From Chamaecyparis obtusa (lineage: Eukaryota; Streptophyta; Pinopsida; Cupressales; Cupressaceae), in NCBI GenBank assembly GCA_027943335.1, contig BSBK01006357.1:124001-188000 (forward strand): DNA of 64,000 bases, in the 5' to 3' direction. The position numbers were made by a program, and so were the translations under genes. The notes under the pieces were generated by a model that had not been told where the DNA came from, ran no database searches, and saw nothing but the letters and a program-made list of their open reading frames with translations. Below are positions 45,473 through 56,567 of this stretch, one piece after another. Each line of letters starts with the position of its first letter. The first letter of the stretch is position 1.

Positions 45473-47607
45473 GGAAGAAATGAATAGAAGAGATGAAATA
45501 GAAGAAGGTAGACTAGAAAATAAGAGGGAAAAGAATCAAGAAGACATGAAGAATTTAGGAAGAAGCATGAAGAAAGAAGAGAAAGTATGAAAATGGAAGA
45601 CTAGGAAGACATGGAAGAAGAGGAAGAAAGAAGACTAAGAGTGATTTTTTGCAATTTGATACCATTGAAATTCATTTGGATATTGAGAAACATGTCATGG
45701 CACCTAATATTTGAGATTTGGAAAGACCAAGGAAGAATGGAAGTGACACAAATCAACTTCGGATTGCAAGCAAAAGTGAGACAGCAAAAGGACTCTGTGT
45801 GATAGTTTCTAGGAAAGCAGTGTAACTCTTGACCAGTGAACGTGAAAAAATCAATTTTGAAAGCAATTGGGTCAATGTTTCTATTTGGAAAGTTCAACTT
45901 CATAGTTCAGAATATAGTACTAGCAGTAATTAGACAAGTTTGCAAATAGTAGGTGATCAAACATGTCATAAAACACTTTCACAAGGGTGAAAGCAACCTT
46001 GCCAAGACAAGAAATTATGATATCAAAGAAAAAAATCCTATGAATGGTACTGTGATGTTTGATGTTTGAAAACATTTACATAGGTAGATCACAATGAGAA
46101 CACTTCAAGAAATTACTAGCCTAAAGGTCAATGGCTCAATACTTAACAACTTGGCCCACACTTGATGTCCCATTGCCTCACACAAAGTGGTTACCCACAA
46201 TAGATATTGGCTTTGTCATGGAAGTGCCAATGACACAACCAAAGAAACATAGATGGTGAGTAATCTTGGGGTGATCCAGGTTATTCCACTTAGATGAAAC
46301 CTTGCACCAAGAAGCTAAGCGACAAAATAGGGTGGCCTCTATCTATGGTTCTTAGTAAGTGCTTCCGTTCATAGCACCCCTCTTGCTCCTCAAAAAGGAT
46401 TGGGACCTCGCGGCCACAAGAGTACCTTAAGCATTCTTGCTCAACACTTTCCTCATGGTCACAATCCCACAAGTACTCACATCAAGTGAAGACAAGCACT
46501 ACGTCTACCAAGGTTTTGTGTCCTTGATAGCTTTAAGATTATAGTGGGTTGGAATAGCTCGGTATTAGCTTGTCCCCACTTGGGTTGTTCCTCTTGATTT
46601 CTCAAGAGTAGGCCCGCTAAAGGATTCTAAAAGCTAAACAAAGAGTGGATCAACTTATGAGGTTCAAGGTTTTTGTTTCACCACAAGGGTGAAGAGCATA
46701 CTCCCCTATTTCAAAGTTTTCTCCCAAACACACCAAGAAAATGTTCAATTACCCTCTTGCTTTCAAAATCCAAAGATGGGTCAAGATTTTATGGTTCACC
46801 ACAAGGGTGAAGAGCATACTTCTCCTACCACCCAAGAATTCCTACAACAAGATATTATGTTCCTATGAAATGAAACAACTAGCAATTACCACACTTGAAA
46901 ATGAAATAAACAACAAGCACTTGATTGGGTTCTTATGCTTTGGGCAGCCCTACAAAAATTTTTAGTAGCCCTTGTGCATTTGAAGCTTTGACATGCGTTC
47001 TTTTAAGAAAATTCTTAAGCAATGAGAGCACCTACAAGAACAACTTGTTAGCCCCACAATGGTTAGCACATAAAAAATTAGATAATCTATAAGTAAAATA
47101 GCTAATCAAATGGAAAAATTTGAAAATGAAACCAACATGGTTGGATTAGGCTCAGAAAGAGCTTTACAATGATATATCACACTTAAATTTTTGATACCGT
47201 ATGTGAAAATTTCTAAAAAATGGGTGCTAGATTCTGAAAATGCTAAAATTTTCAAAAAAAAAGAGAAAACCCAAAAATCAACTCACTGCTAGGTACAGGT
47301 GATAGTACAGTCACCAGAAATGTTGTGTGACACTTCTCTATATATGGGGGTGACAATTTATCTCCGTGCGATAGTTTGCTGACCTGCAGGCAATAGTTTA
47401 TACTAAATAGTGCGACACTATCTAACAAACAGTGTGACACTTTTAACTGGTAAAGTGTTGCCCTACTATACAAGAAACTATCACACGACACTGGAAAACT
47501 GTCGTATGACACTCTAAGCCAGAAAAATAAAGAGCTGAAAATGATGTTAAACTATGACAAAAAATTTCCAAAAATGCATGAAATGAAGGACCAAACCATA
47601 AAGCTTT
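45473..47607 (-). other. Element E leader region, non-coding, with palindrome cluster
   Basis: 2.1 kb between the 5' LTR and the ORF. No long frame. Two copies of a 'TCACCACAAGGGTGAAGAGCA' type phrase lie at about 46679 and 46797. The segment 47309-47515, nearest the primer site, is a cluster of AGTGTGACACT-like palindromes described separately. Confidence 0.6.
47309..47515. repeat. Cluster of AGTGNGACACT palindromes in element E leader
   Basis: About eight variants: TTGTGTGACACTT (47323), TGCGATAGT (47367), ATAGTGCGACACTATC (47408), CAGTGTGACACTTT (47430), AAAGTGTTGCC (47452), TATCACACGACACTGG (47479) and TGTCGTATGACACTC (47500). The best core is a perfect 5-bp inverted repeat around one base. 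On the element's RNA they lie roughly 100-300 nt after the primer site. Confidence 0.75.
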
Positions 47608-47625
47608 GCCCCACAATGGGCACCA
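47608..47625 (-). promoter_or_regulatory. Primer-binding site of element E (tRNA not determined)
   Basis: Minus-strand TGGTGCCCATTGTGGGGC, four bases from the LTR end. It has the TGGxGCCC...GGGGC form seen next to LTRs of plant Tat-type gypsy elements. The tRNA was not identified. Confidence 0.65.
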
Positions 47626-47629
47626 AAAA

Positions 47630-48293
47630 TGTACACACTCAAATGGTGCACTTCTCTAAGTCATTATATCCAAGGGAATCCAGAATGGGAAACCTTGAGA
47701 AAGCGACCTAGAGCTCACTATGCATGGAGTTGCAAGATTATTTAAAATTTTCTCTCAGCTAGAGCTATTAAGCTAATGACCTTGGTAGTCAACCACACAA
47801 TGAGAGATTCAAATGAAGAAAAGGGAAAGAATGCCAATATCCCCAAGAATCACTATGAAATGCAAATGCAAGCTAGATTAAGATGAATATGCAAGCTAGA
47901 AATGAGGGATGCAAGCTAAGCTATGAAAAGGAAAGTACAAGTATTACAAAGCCTTCCTAGTTAAACTAGATGAGTTACTCTAAAGCTTGAAAGGAAATCT
48001 AAACTATGAAAGCATAAACATGAAGCTACTATGCATGAATGAAACTAAGAATGGAATGTAGATGCAAAAGCCAAGAATGCTCCAAATCTTTAAAAGCTCC
48101 AAAGTGACCTAGAAAACTTGCAACATAACATTAGCATAAAAGATTGAAAATGATCGAAAATGATAAAATAGGATTTGATCAAGGAATTTGATATAATTGA
48201 TAAAATGCTGATTTTTGAAAATATTGATTCAGGGATTTGATAAATTGTTGAATGGGGGCCCAAAGTCTAGGTGACCATTTTAGGGTGCATACA
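47630..48293 (-). repeat. Element E 5' LTR with internal deletion
   Basis: 664 bp against 995 in the 3' LTR. Roughly 330 bp corresponding to about 39885-40212 are missing, including the TATA box. Sequence on both sides aligns well. The element's own promoter is thus lost. Confidence 0.92.
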
Positions 48294-48298
48294 ACTGT

Positions 48299-48985
48299 AG
48301 CCTTCTTATAGATAATCTTTTATATGATTCCTTATTGTTTTCACCACTTAAAAAACATCATTAAATAAATGCCTCTTAATTTTTTTTATCTCTCCTATCC
48401 CTCAATTCACCAATCTCGAGATAGTAATACATTTTTCTCTTGGAATTCAAACTTGCTTAAGTTATTTTCCTCTCTAGGTTCAACTACTTGTAGAATGTTC
48501 CAAATTATTGCTAACCTTAGACAAAATCGTCAATACATTTAAACCAATAGAATCTTGACAACTCAAATAAATTTCATAAAAAATCTCACCTCAAAATCTG
48601 TTTCAATTTTTCATTTAGCAATCAAAGAAATAATGTTACAAAGTTTATTCTAGAATATTGATTAATAGTTCAAATCCAAATAATACATTAACATATCAAA
48701 AGTCAGTCATACAATTCATCTCTAAAATGTTTTATTACATCATCCTGTGAAACTGCTCTACATAATATTTTAATCTTCATATACATTCATTAGTTTTCCA
48801 TCATGTTGTTGTTCTTCCTACTTACCAGTCATGTCACTTAACCAGTTTTAGGTTGTTCCAATTATATTCTCCATTTTACAATTGTTTTGATAGATTGTTT
48901 AGTGTATTTGACCATCAATGACAATATTTGATCAGATAGGTATCATGGTTTTTTGTCTTTCCTAGTTAGTTGATCAATGCCAACA
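48299..48985 (-). repeat. Element B 5' LTR, second piece
   Basis: Continues 39364 after element E and matches 33085-33774. On the minus strand it starts TGTTGGCATTGATC at 48985, followed by TSD ATTCC. Confidence 0.86.
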
Positions 48986-48990
48986 ATTCC

Positions 48991-49800
48991 CTCACAAATG
49001 CATAGATCTATTACTACCACTCCTAGATCTTCAATGTAGATATGCTTGATAATCCCCTGAAATGAAGGAGAGATGAATGTAGATAGATGGAAGATATGAA
49101 ATTATTTTCTTACTTGATAGATAGTCACTCTTGATGGTTCCCAAATCAACAGATTGGAAAGTTCCCAAAGTATGCCAATATTTTTCTTCAAACTCTCCAA
49201 GTGACTTGGCCAATGAATGAGTTTAACCAATTTGTGGTTAAATTCCCCTGCACTTTAGGCTCTATAGAACATAGGTGGGTGCACCTATTCTTCAACTATC
49301 TCCTTTGGTTGAAGTTTTTATAGAAGATTGGCAGTGATATTCCTTCTACTTCTAACCTATGCTCCAAAGTGGCATATAATTGAAATAGAATGATTAGTTT
49401 GTTGATCACTTGATTCTCTTTTAATTCTACTTGTCTTTCTTTATTACTTCCATGCTTCTAACTGATTTCTTCTTCTTTCTATTTTATTTCTATTGCTATC
49501 TTGATATCTAAATTCCTTCTCCTATATATGTCTAGTACTTCTGATTCTACTTCTTCTAATATCCGTTGTTTTCCTTGCTGCTATACTTGATATACTTATT
49601 TTTATGATTTTACTTCTATGTTGTTTATCTGATCCTACTGATAGTAATAATTGATTTTTCTTGAAATTTATATCTTTATGAATAAGACCATTCGCTTATC
49701 TTCATTTGTTATAGAGTCACCCCTCCTCAAACCCTCATGTACAACTTTGCAAGACAATGTTTAAATTCACCCTTTACATGAATCTATCAACCATTCAATC
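48991..49800 (-). repeat. Putative 5' LTR of element G, last piece
   Basis: Continues from 19972 after B. A minus-strand TATAAAAA site at 49315-49322 suits an LTR promoter. The right end cannot be fixed because no partner LTR is in the window; 49800 is arbitrary. Confidence 0.3.
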
Positions 49801-52502
49801 CTATCAATGCAAGATGATCAAATACACAACACACCAATTAATCTAATTGATTTTAATTTCTCTTTGAGAAATAAAATCAGACAAGAAACATAAGGAAAAC
49901 ACTTCACAAATGCTTCTTGATATTCGAATTAGTGTGTAGGAGAAATAGCCCCTTTGCACAAGTATTAAAAATAGCAATTAATTCTTTGAATTTATAATCA
50001 CAAAGGACAAATTTGAAAAGAAAATAATTCCACACCATAATTGTAGAGAAAGAAACTGGATCTTTATTGAATTGTGTATGTGTTACATCTTTTCTATCCA
50101 TTTGGATCTAAACTTCTAAAATCTGAATTCATGAAATCTACTGCTACCATCTACCACTTCTTCCAATCTTTAGTTTCCCCATGTATACACAAGGGAAAAC
50201 TTATGAATAGTTATATCTTTTGGCAATGAAACAGTATGACTATTTAGCTAATTAGTTCATTTTTCAAACTAATCACCTAGACTAATAGACACAAAAGACC
50301 AGTGCATCTAAAATTATTTATTTCATTTTCCTTTATCTTCTAAGCCTTCCCATGAGATATTTTTGATGAGAAAAGTGAAATATTTATTGAGTTAATTGTG
50401 TTCCTTGTAATTTATTCATTTATTCTTCACTTCCCCTATGTAAGTGCTTTGTTTGTTCAAAGGCTTTGAGATCCTCCTGTTAGGCCATTTTCCTGTCATA
50501 ACTAAAATCCTAAGAAAATGGTCTTATCCTGCAAAAATCTTGTAAAATTGTCATGTCCTACTACATTCTTGTTTTGATCTACAAAGAAAATTAATCAAGT
50601 TTCATAGCTTGCGCCCTTGACCAAGGATAGTTTATGGTGTGTCCAAGCTTCAGTTAAGATCGCATGTGCTCAAATGCAAAAACTAGAAAGATATTGATGT
50701 TTGAAGGTCTGAGAATTTAGGGTTTATCCATATCCTAGGGCTTCATGAAATTGTTGAAGTCCAAAAACCCTAGACAGGTCTATTTCTTCATTACCTTTTC
50801 AAGCCACTTAGTCTCCCTTTGTGCACATGTCTTATTTCCTTTCCCGGGTAGTTAAGTTCCTATTCAGCAATTACGCGACTAAGGTGTTCACCAGTTCTCT
50901 AAGTTCTCTGGTAGTTAGTCCTTTTATCTAGCAATCCAACAAATGTAGTGTTTGCACATTCTCCTAATCTTGACAGTTAAGTTCTTAACATCTAGCGACT
51001 TGGCAGGTGGTTATGTCTTCTTTCAGTTGCCCAATCTCTAGATATCTAGTCAAGGCAGGAATCTTTTAAAGATTAAATGAGAATCGTTGATGCAGATTGT
51101 GATCAACAACATTCATGTGTTCTCTAGTTTTAACCTCAGGTAAATAAAATGTCTAGAAAATTTGAGTTTTCTTTGTTCGCTAATTCTCTGAATGGGTCTG
51201 GGTTAAGTTAAATGTTTATCTCTAGTGGTTAAGTATCTATTCAGTGATTTGGAAACTAAAGTGTTCGTGTGTTCGCTTAATTCTTGGCAGTTAGCTGAAA
51301 ACATTCAGCGATCTAGTAGGTGGTCAAGTTTTCCTATTGTCATTGAATCTCCTAATAAAGTAGCTAAGTCATGAAACATTCTAAGATTTGGCAAGGACCA
51401 TGGATGGATGATCAGATCAATAGCCAGTGTTTAGTCTTGAGATTTAACCAGGGGTCAAGAAAAGATTATGAGATCATAAGAATGCCTTCAGTCATGTGAT
51501 CTTTGAACCAGACATGGGTTGAGTTAAATATTAAGTGATTGGGAGATGTCTTCACATGTTTTCCATGTTGAAGATGAGTTAAGATAAAGGACTTGGAGAT
51601 AGAATGAGGACCACAAGATGAAGATAGATTGACGACTATCGTTAGTTCACCTGATGGGACCCAGAGTTAAAGAAAGACTCAGTGATCATGCAAATGTTTC
51701 ATTCACGTGATCTCTTGATCAGACTGTGGTTAAGTAAAATATTTTGCGACTTGGAGAATTCCTTCAATCACATAATCTCTAGATGACTAAGGGTTAAGGG
51801 GTTGGCTATGGTTAAAAGATAAAGAGATTGCAAGTCCAAGAAGATCCAATGGAGGTAATGATTCTGCAAAGGGAAGATACAGGATAGATGTTTATCACGA
51901 CACTGTGACAGTCGTCCGATGAAAAGACTAATAAGAAGGTGGGTCCTCAATGCCAAGTCGAGTTGATATGCTTGATTTTGATTGGTTGCTAGGTAAATTA
52001 TGTGGCCAAATATATTTTAAGGGTTAAGTGACTTTTGTCAAATTTTGAAGACTGTATGATGTGCCGGGAAAGGGTAGATATCGACGGTCCTATTTTAGAC
52101 ATATATGATTGATCATTGCTACTAGAGTTTGAATTATTTAAGGGTTTTTCTCCAGGTTGAGGACTGGTTATTTAATGCTTGGGCAGATGATCTACCTGAT
52201 TTGATCTTGAACACTGTCACAGTATGGCCCAGAAATGATGCTTGTCTGCAGAGGTTCTCCATGACGTGGAGAAATGGGTGAATCAGTCACGCCATTTATG
52301 ATGCAGGTAAAGTGAACAGAGGGCTAAAATGATGCAGTTTCCAATTTCTAATGTACCATTCAGGATCTTAGCCATAAATGAAAATCAATTTGGACCTAAT
52401 TTTCTCTGGCTTTCTTGGCATGTCTTTTCTATAGTAATTTCTTAATTATCTAGTTGGTAAAGTGGTTGAAAACCCTAGTTCTGTCCTAGCTATCTGAAGC
52501 TT
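49801..52502. other. Unassigned region with diverged internal repeats
   Basis: No credible gene and no retroelement protein seen on either strand. From about 50850 to 51800 there are several diverged copies of a phrase of the type 'GTTAAGT...TTCAGCGACTTGG...GTGTTC...CTCT' (for example near 50850, 50985, 51225, 51530 and 51735). Possibly an old LTR or a decayed tandem repeat; may include the end of G. Confidence 0.4.
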
Positions 52503-53466
52503 GTTGCATCCTTTCTTGAGGTGTGTGTGAATGTTTTACACCTTCATGAAATTAGGATAATCAACTACAATTCTATGAAAATAAAATACAAATTTAATCT
52601 AAGAATTGAAATTAACATCCATGACATCTCATGGTTCTCTATCCAAGCTTGGTAAGTAGAGCTCTCAGCCTATTCTCTACTAGTGACAATCCTAGAATGA
52701 GAAAATGATAGTACAATGCTTAATCTAGCTCTCAAACTCTCAAATGATACAAAGATTCAATTCAAGTACTCATGATATGCTCTCAATCTCACAATATTGC
52801 TCAAAATATGACTCAATTGCTATGAAATTGCTTATAATGATGATGCTTTTTTCTTGAATTCTCTAGTATATTTATGCTCTCAAAATGACTCTTATTTATA
52901 GTAAAATACGAAGGGTAGGGGGTAGAGTTATTTAATCATGATTTAGCCTTGGTTGAGTCAAAAACTTTGAAATGTTTTTAAATGGGGGGACAATTTAAAT
53001 GTTTGTCTCAAAGGTTTTGACAAAAAGACAAATTTGAGTTGTTGAGATTAAAAATAGAAATGTGTGATTGAGATTCACCTATTTTGGAGTGATCCATGTG
53101 CTTTTGTTCTCAATTCTCATTGGTTGCTCAAATTGTTGTTGAAAGATATTAGGATTAATTAAATTCCATTAATTAATTAAATTAGCCATGTAAGGGAATA
53201 GGTTCAATTTGATTTTTTATTTAAAAAATATACAATTAATTGATTAAAATCAATTATATAGTGTTTTTGACCCCTTTAAGCTTTTATTTACTTAGTTAAT
53301 GTCATTATTTGATTTTTCCTTTGATTTTAATGATTTTGTCCAACTTTGATTAATAAATCTCCATTTAAAAATTGATTTGATCCATTTTGATGAGAATTAG
53401 AGCATTTGGCTAAGATTTTGCAATTTGAATGATTTTAAGACACTTGCCCAATTTTTGATGTCTACA
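52503..53466 (-). repeat. Element F 3' LTR (left edge approximate)
   Basis: The right edge is set by TGTAGACATC on the minus strand at 53466, next to a polypurine tract. The left edge at TGTTGCATCC is a guess. A TATA box TATAAATA lies at 52893-52900 (minus). No partner LTR is in the window. Confidence 0.55.
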
Positions 53467-53480
53467 AATGCCCCTCTTTG
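53467..53480 (-). promoter_or_regulatory. Polypurine tract of element F
   Basis: Minus-strand CAAAGAGGGGCATT directly before the LTR start TGTAGACATC. Resembles that of element E. Confidence 0.75.
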
Positions 53481-54847
53481 AATTGATGTGCGTAGCACAT
53501 TGATTCAAAGAAACTTTTATGTCATGATCACTGATTCTTATTCTTGATTGATTGATACAAACTTGATTTAAAACCTGATTTGATTGAAGATGCCACATGC
53601 CCCATTGATAATAGTTCAAAATTTTAATGCCCCAGATTCAATGATATTTGATGCCAATTTGATACTCGGATGATGCCCCCTCAGAAATGAAAATAGATTG
53701 ATCGCTTGATAGAAAAATATGATGAAATTGATTGATAGTTGATCCAATATGTTTTTATTTCTAAAAACATTGATGATATTTAGATTTCAACAAATGCCCC
53801 AATTTGATTGATATGTTGATATAGGTCACTAGGTCAAAAATTACCTCAAAATTAGGTCAAATTAGCATAAATAGGTTGAAAAACCCAAATTTACTATTCA
53901 TTTGAACTTTTGACTATTGAGATTTTGCTCTGATCCTGAGATAGTTGATCACGATGGTTGTGCCTATTCAAGAGCATTGATTTGAGAGATGTCACCAATA
54001 TCAGAGACCTTTGGATTACAGACCTCTGATAAGTGATTTTAATCTTCCTAGTGCATTTAGTACAACTTTTTTAGCATTTATTGCATGATTTTCTTGATTT
54101 TTAGTTGTAATTTTGTAAAATGCCACCTAGGATAGTTTAAATGACACCTAGGCTCATGAAGCACCACATCTGCATAGTGAAATGTCATGTTAGATAGGTT
54201 AAAACTCACCTATGAAAAATTTGATACTGCGTAGAACTAGGGCAATTTATCAAACTATGTATAAAACACCGAGTAAAAATCCCTATGTTTTAAATGATGC
54301 CTAGGCATGATGAAATGTCACTTAGGGTCATGAAATGCCACTTAAAAGATGAAATACCATCTCTGCTTGATAAAATGCCATGTGTGAAAAGGTGTTCACC
54401 ACCTAAGGTAAAATGTCACCTTTGCATAGGAAAATGAGGCCTATAGGAATTTTGATAAATTTGATTCTCCACTTGATTTTTCTGATAAAATTTGATGACT
54501 CTAGATAATTGATTTTCCAAGATTGATAGGTCTGTTGTAGTTAAACAAAATAAGTGATTAGGATATCAAGATAATGGTGCCAATGAATGTGTGATTTGTC
54601 AATCTGATCTGATAGAAAAACTCTGATAGTGAAACATTGATAGGTAGATAACTGATAATTCGCTCTCAAGACATAGAGACATGAACAAGATGGTGATAGT
54701 TTGATTGATTGAAATTTGATTGATTGACCTAAAATAATCCACTGATATAGAATACAGATATGATTCCCTTGATCTTTCAAACAGGCACATTTTCGTAAGT
54801 TATATATACAGACTGTTGCTTCCTGGATTTTAGACCTAGGTCAGGAG
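53481..54847. other. Element F spacer between PMD frame and 3' LTR
   Basis: No gene seen. AT-rich, with repeated phrases such as 'AAATGCCACC/AAATGTCACCT' between about 54117 and 54420. May contain the promoter of the antisense frame, but no clear signal is visible. Confidence 0.5.
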
Positions 54848-56567
54848 TTGACCCAGCCAGAGTTTCACGTTATTGAGATGTGTGGGTTGAGTTTCCTTCT
54901 AGACATCCTGCAGTTTCAACTAAACCATCGTCTATTGATAGTTGTGGTAGAGCGTTGGCATTCTAACCACAATACCTTCCATTTACCACATGGGGAGATG
55001 ACTATCACTCCAAAGGATGTTTACAAATTGCTCCGCATTCTAACCTGGGGTAAGATGGTCTATTATGATTTAGTATATGATGGCACTATCTGTAGATGAT
55101 TTTTGGGGGATAATACCATTGGTGATGATACCATTACATGGGCACATTTTTCTTCGTTTCCCACATTGCTACTGGTATTAGGTGCATTGATAGGTGGTTT
55201 ACTACTTCCTGACAGGTGCGGTCAAGGTTTCTCTATTGGATGGGCCGCATTCTAGAGGATATGCTTGCATAGCCTCGATGTTTTGATTGGGGCTCTTGCA
55301 TTCTAGCACAACTATACCATGATTTGCACGAGGTGGTTTATAGATCGAGTGCCTCCCTATCATTAGGTGCAGTGATATTATAGTTATGGGTATGGGAACA
55401 TCTTCCCATCACTAGGCCATTGTCAGATTGTATCCGCTGTCATGGATTTCCTTATGCATTTTTATATAGTAGCATGGTTGTCCAGCATCATCTGGGAAAA
55501 CTAGAGTTTTGGTATTGCATGATCGATGATATAGATCAGGTCGCATGGAGACCATATCTGGGCTGCAAGGGTTGGTGGGAGGATGATGATGAGCTCCCTT
55601 ATATGTTTTCTCCTTGATGGATGATTGGTCGATCACCCCTTGTGATTGAGAGATTTTTCTTTGGTCATGTTTCTAGATAGTACGACAGATATCAAGATAT
55701 GTTGTAGGGTATGGCTTTGTATGCTCATGTCCAGGCAGAGCGATTGGTGTGGGGGCACAGATTGATTTTCAGTTTGCTTGTGACCAGATTTCTAGGATGA
55801 TATACATCAGATGGGATATATTAGAGCATGTAGAAGATGGTGGAATTTCTGTAGAGTACAGAGAGTGGTGGTCTTGGAATAGATTTTTGAGATTTACAGA
55901 TCCTATGGAGCCAATCCCAGATAGAGATGAGTGATCAGATGATGATGGAGAGGATGATGGTGGGGATGATGGTGGCAGACCTAGATGACATTAAGCTCGT
56001 AGAGGACAAAGAGCTCCCCGGATCATTACTAGAGGATGACTTGGGCCATGGGTGTGAGGTGGACATTTTAGGGATAGGGCTGTCAGATAGGTTCAGCCAG
56101 ATCAGGGACCTGGGTTTGTTCATCCTAGAGCTTCATTAGTACATGGACAATAGAGACAACAAAGAGTCAGGCAACAGGTGCATATTTATGTTGCTAGATA
56201 GATTCTTGGTGGATAGGATCCTTTGGTATAGTTACATCAGGCTTCAATAGCTTAGCATGGGCAGATTCCAACACAATAGGTGCCTCCACAGATACCTATG
56301 TCTCAAGATATGGGTCAGACTTCTCAAGCTTCTCCTAGCATTGATACTCTGTCACAGGATGTGAGGACATTGCAGATAGGTTTGTTAGTAGTGGTTGGTC
56401 AACTAGATCAGGTGGCTACAATGATACAACAGTTCATGACTATGATGGCTCAGAGGCCGAGTATTGCTAGCAATAGTCAGACTCCTCCTACTCAAGTTAG
56501 ACCAAGTGATAGAGGTCTAGATGGATTAGGTGTTGGTGATGGATCGGGTGGCCCGACAGGATCTTGA
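54848..56567 (+). pseudogene. Antisense ORF resembling the plant mobile domain (PMD), inside element F
   Basis: Plus strand, opposite to F's pol. The start, from ATG 54848, reads 'VVERWHSNHNTFHLPHGEMTITPKDVYKLL', the hallmark of the plant mobile domain (ERW...THTFHLP.GEMTITL.DV..LLGL). After a shift, 55200-55440 reads 'RFLYWMGRILEDM', 'FDWGSCILAQLYHDLHEV' and 'LWVWEHLPITRP', again typical. The C-terminal part (56280-56567) is Met/Gln/Thr-rich. Several shifts and stops break it. PMD occurs in MAIN/MAIL-type host proteins and in transposable-element proteins. In Tat gypsy elements extra ORFs, sometimes antisense, are known between pol and the 3' LTR. Function in the element is unknown. Confidence 0.75.

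Larger units (their letters stand above)
39365..48293 (-). mobile_element. Element E: gypsy-like LTR element without pol
   Basis: TSD ACTGT at 39360-39364 and 48294-48298. LTRs 39365-40359 (3') and 47630-48293 (5', with an internal deletion), about 3% divergent by eye. Minus-strand orientation follows from the purine tract next to 40359 and a primer-like site at 47608-47625. The 7.3 kb interior has one long broken frame (43254-45472) and no RT, integrase or protease motif. The LTR start TGTATGCACCC, the tract CAAAGAGGGG and interior phrases shared with element F suggest that a Tat-type gypsy element such as F supplies its enzymes. Confidence 0.92.
19973..48985 (-). mobile_element. Element B: pol-less LTR retrotransposon, relative of A, split by D and E
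   Basis: TSD ATTCC at 19968-19972 and 48986-48990. The 3' LTR is 19973-20425 plus 32838-33774, split by copia composite D. The 5' LTR is about 39047-39364 plus 48299-48985, split by element E. The interior, 33775 to about 39046, has the same plan as A: polypurine tract, ORF2, ORF1 with knuckles. A deletion removed the primer site, the start of ORF1 and the U5 end of the 5' LTR, since the LTR copy begins at a point matching about 20355 of the other LTR. LTR divergence is high, so B is old. No pol motifs are seen. Confidence 0.88.

Noticed and set aside
49031..51956. Short minus-strand frames (60-65 codons) as genes
   Set aside because: Isolated, no domain, no splice structure, and at the density expected by chance in AT-rich DNA.
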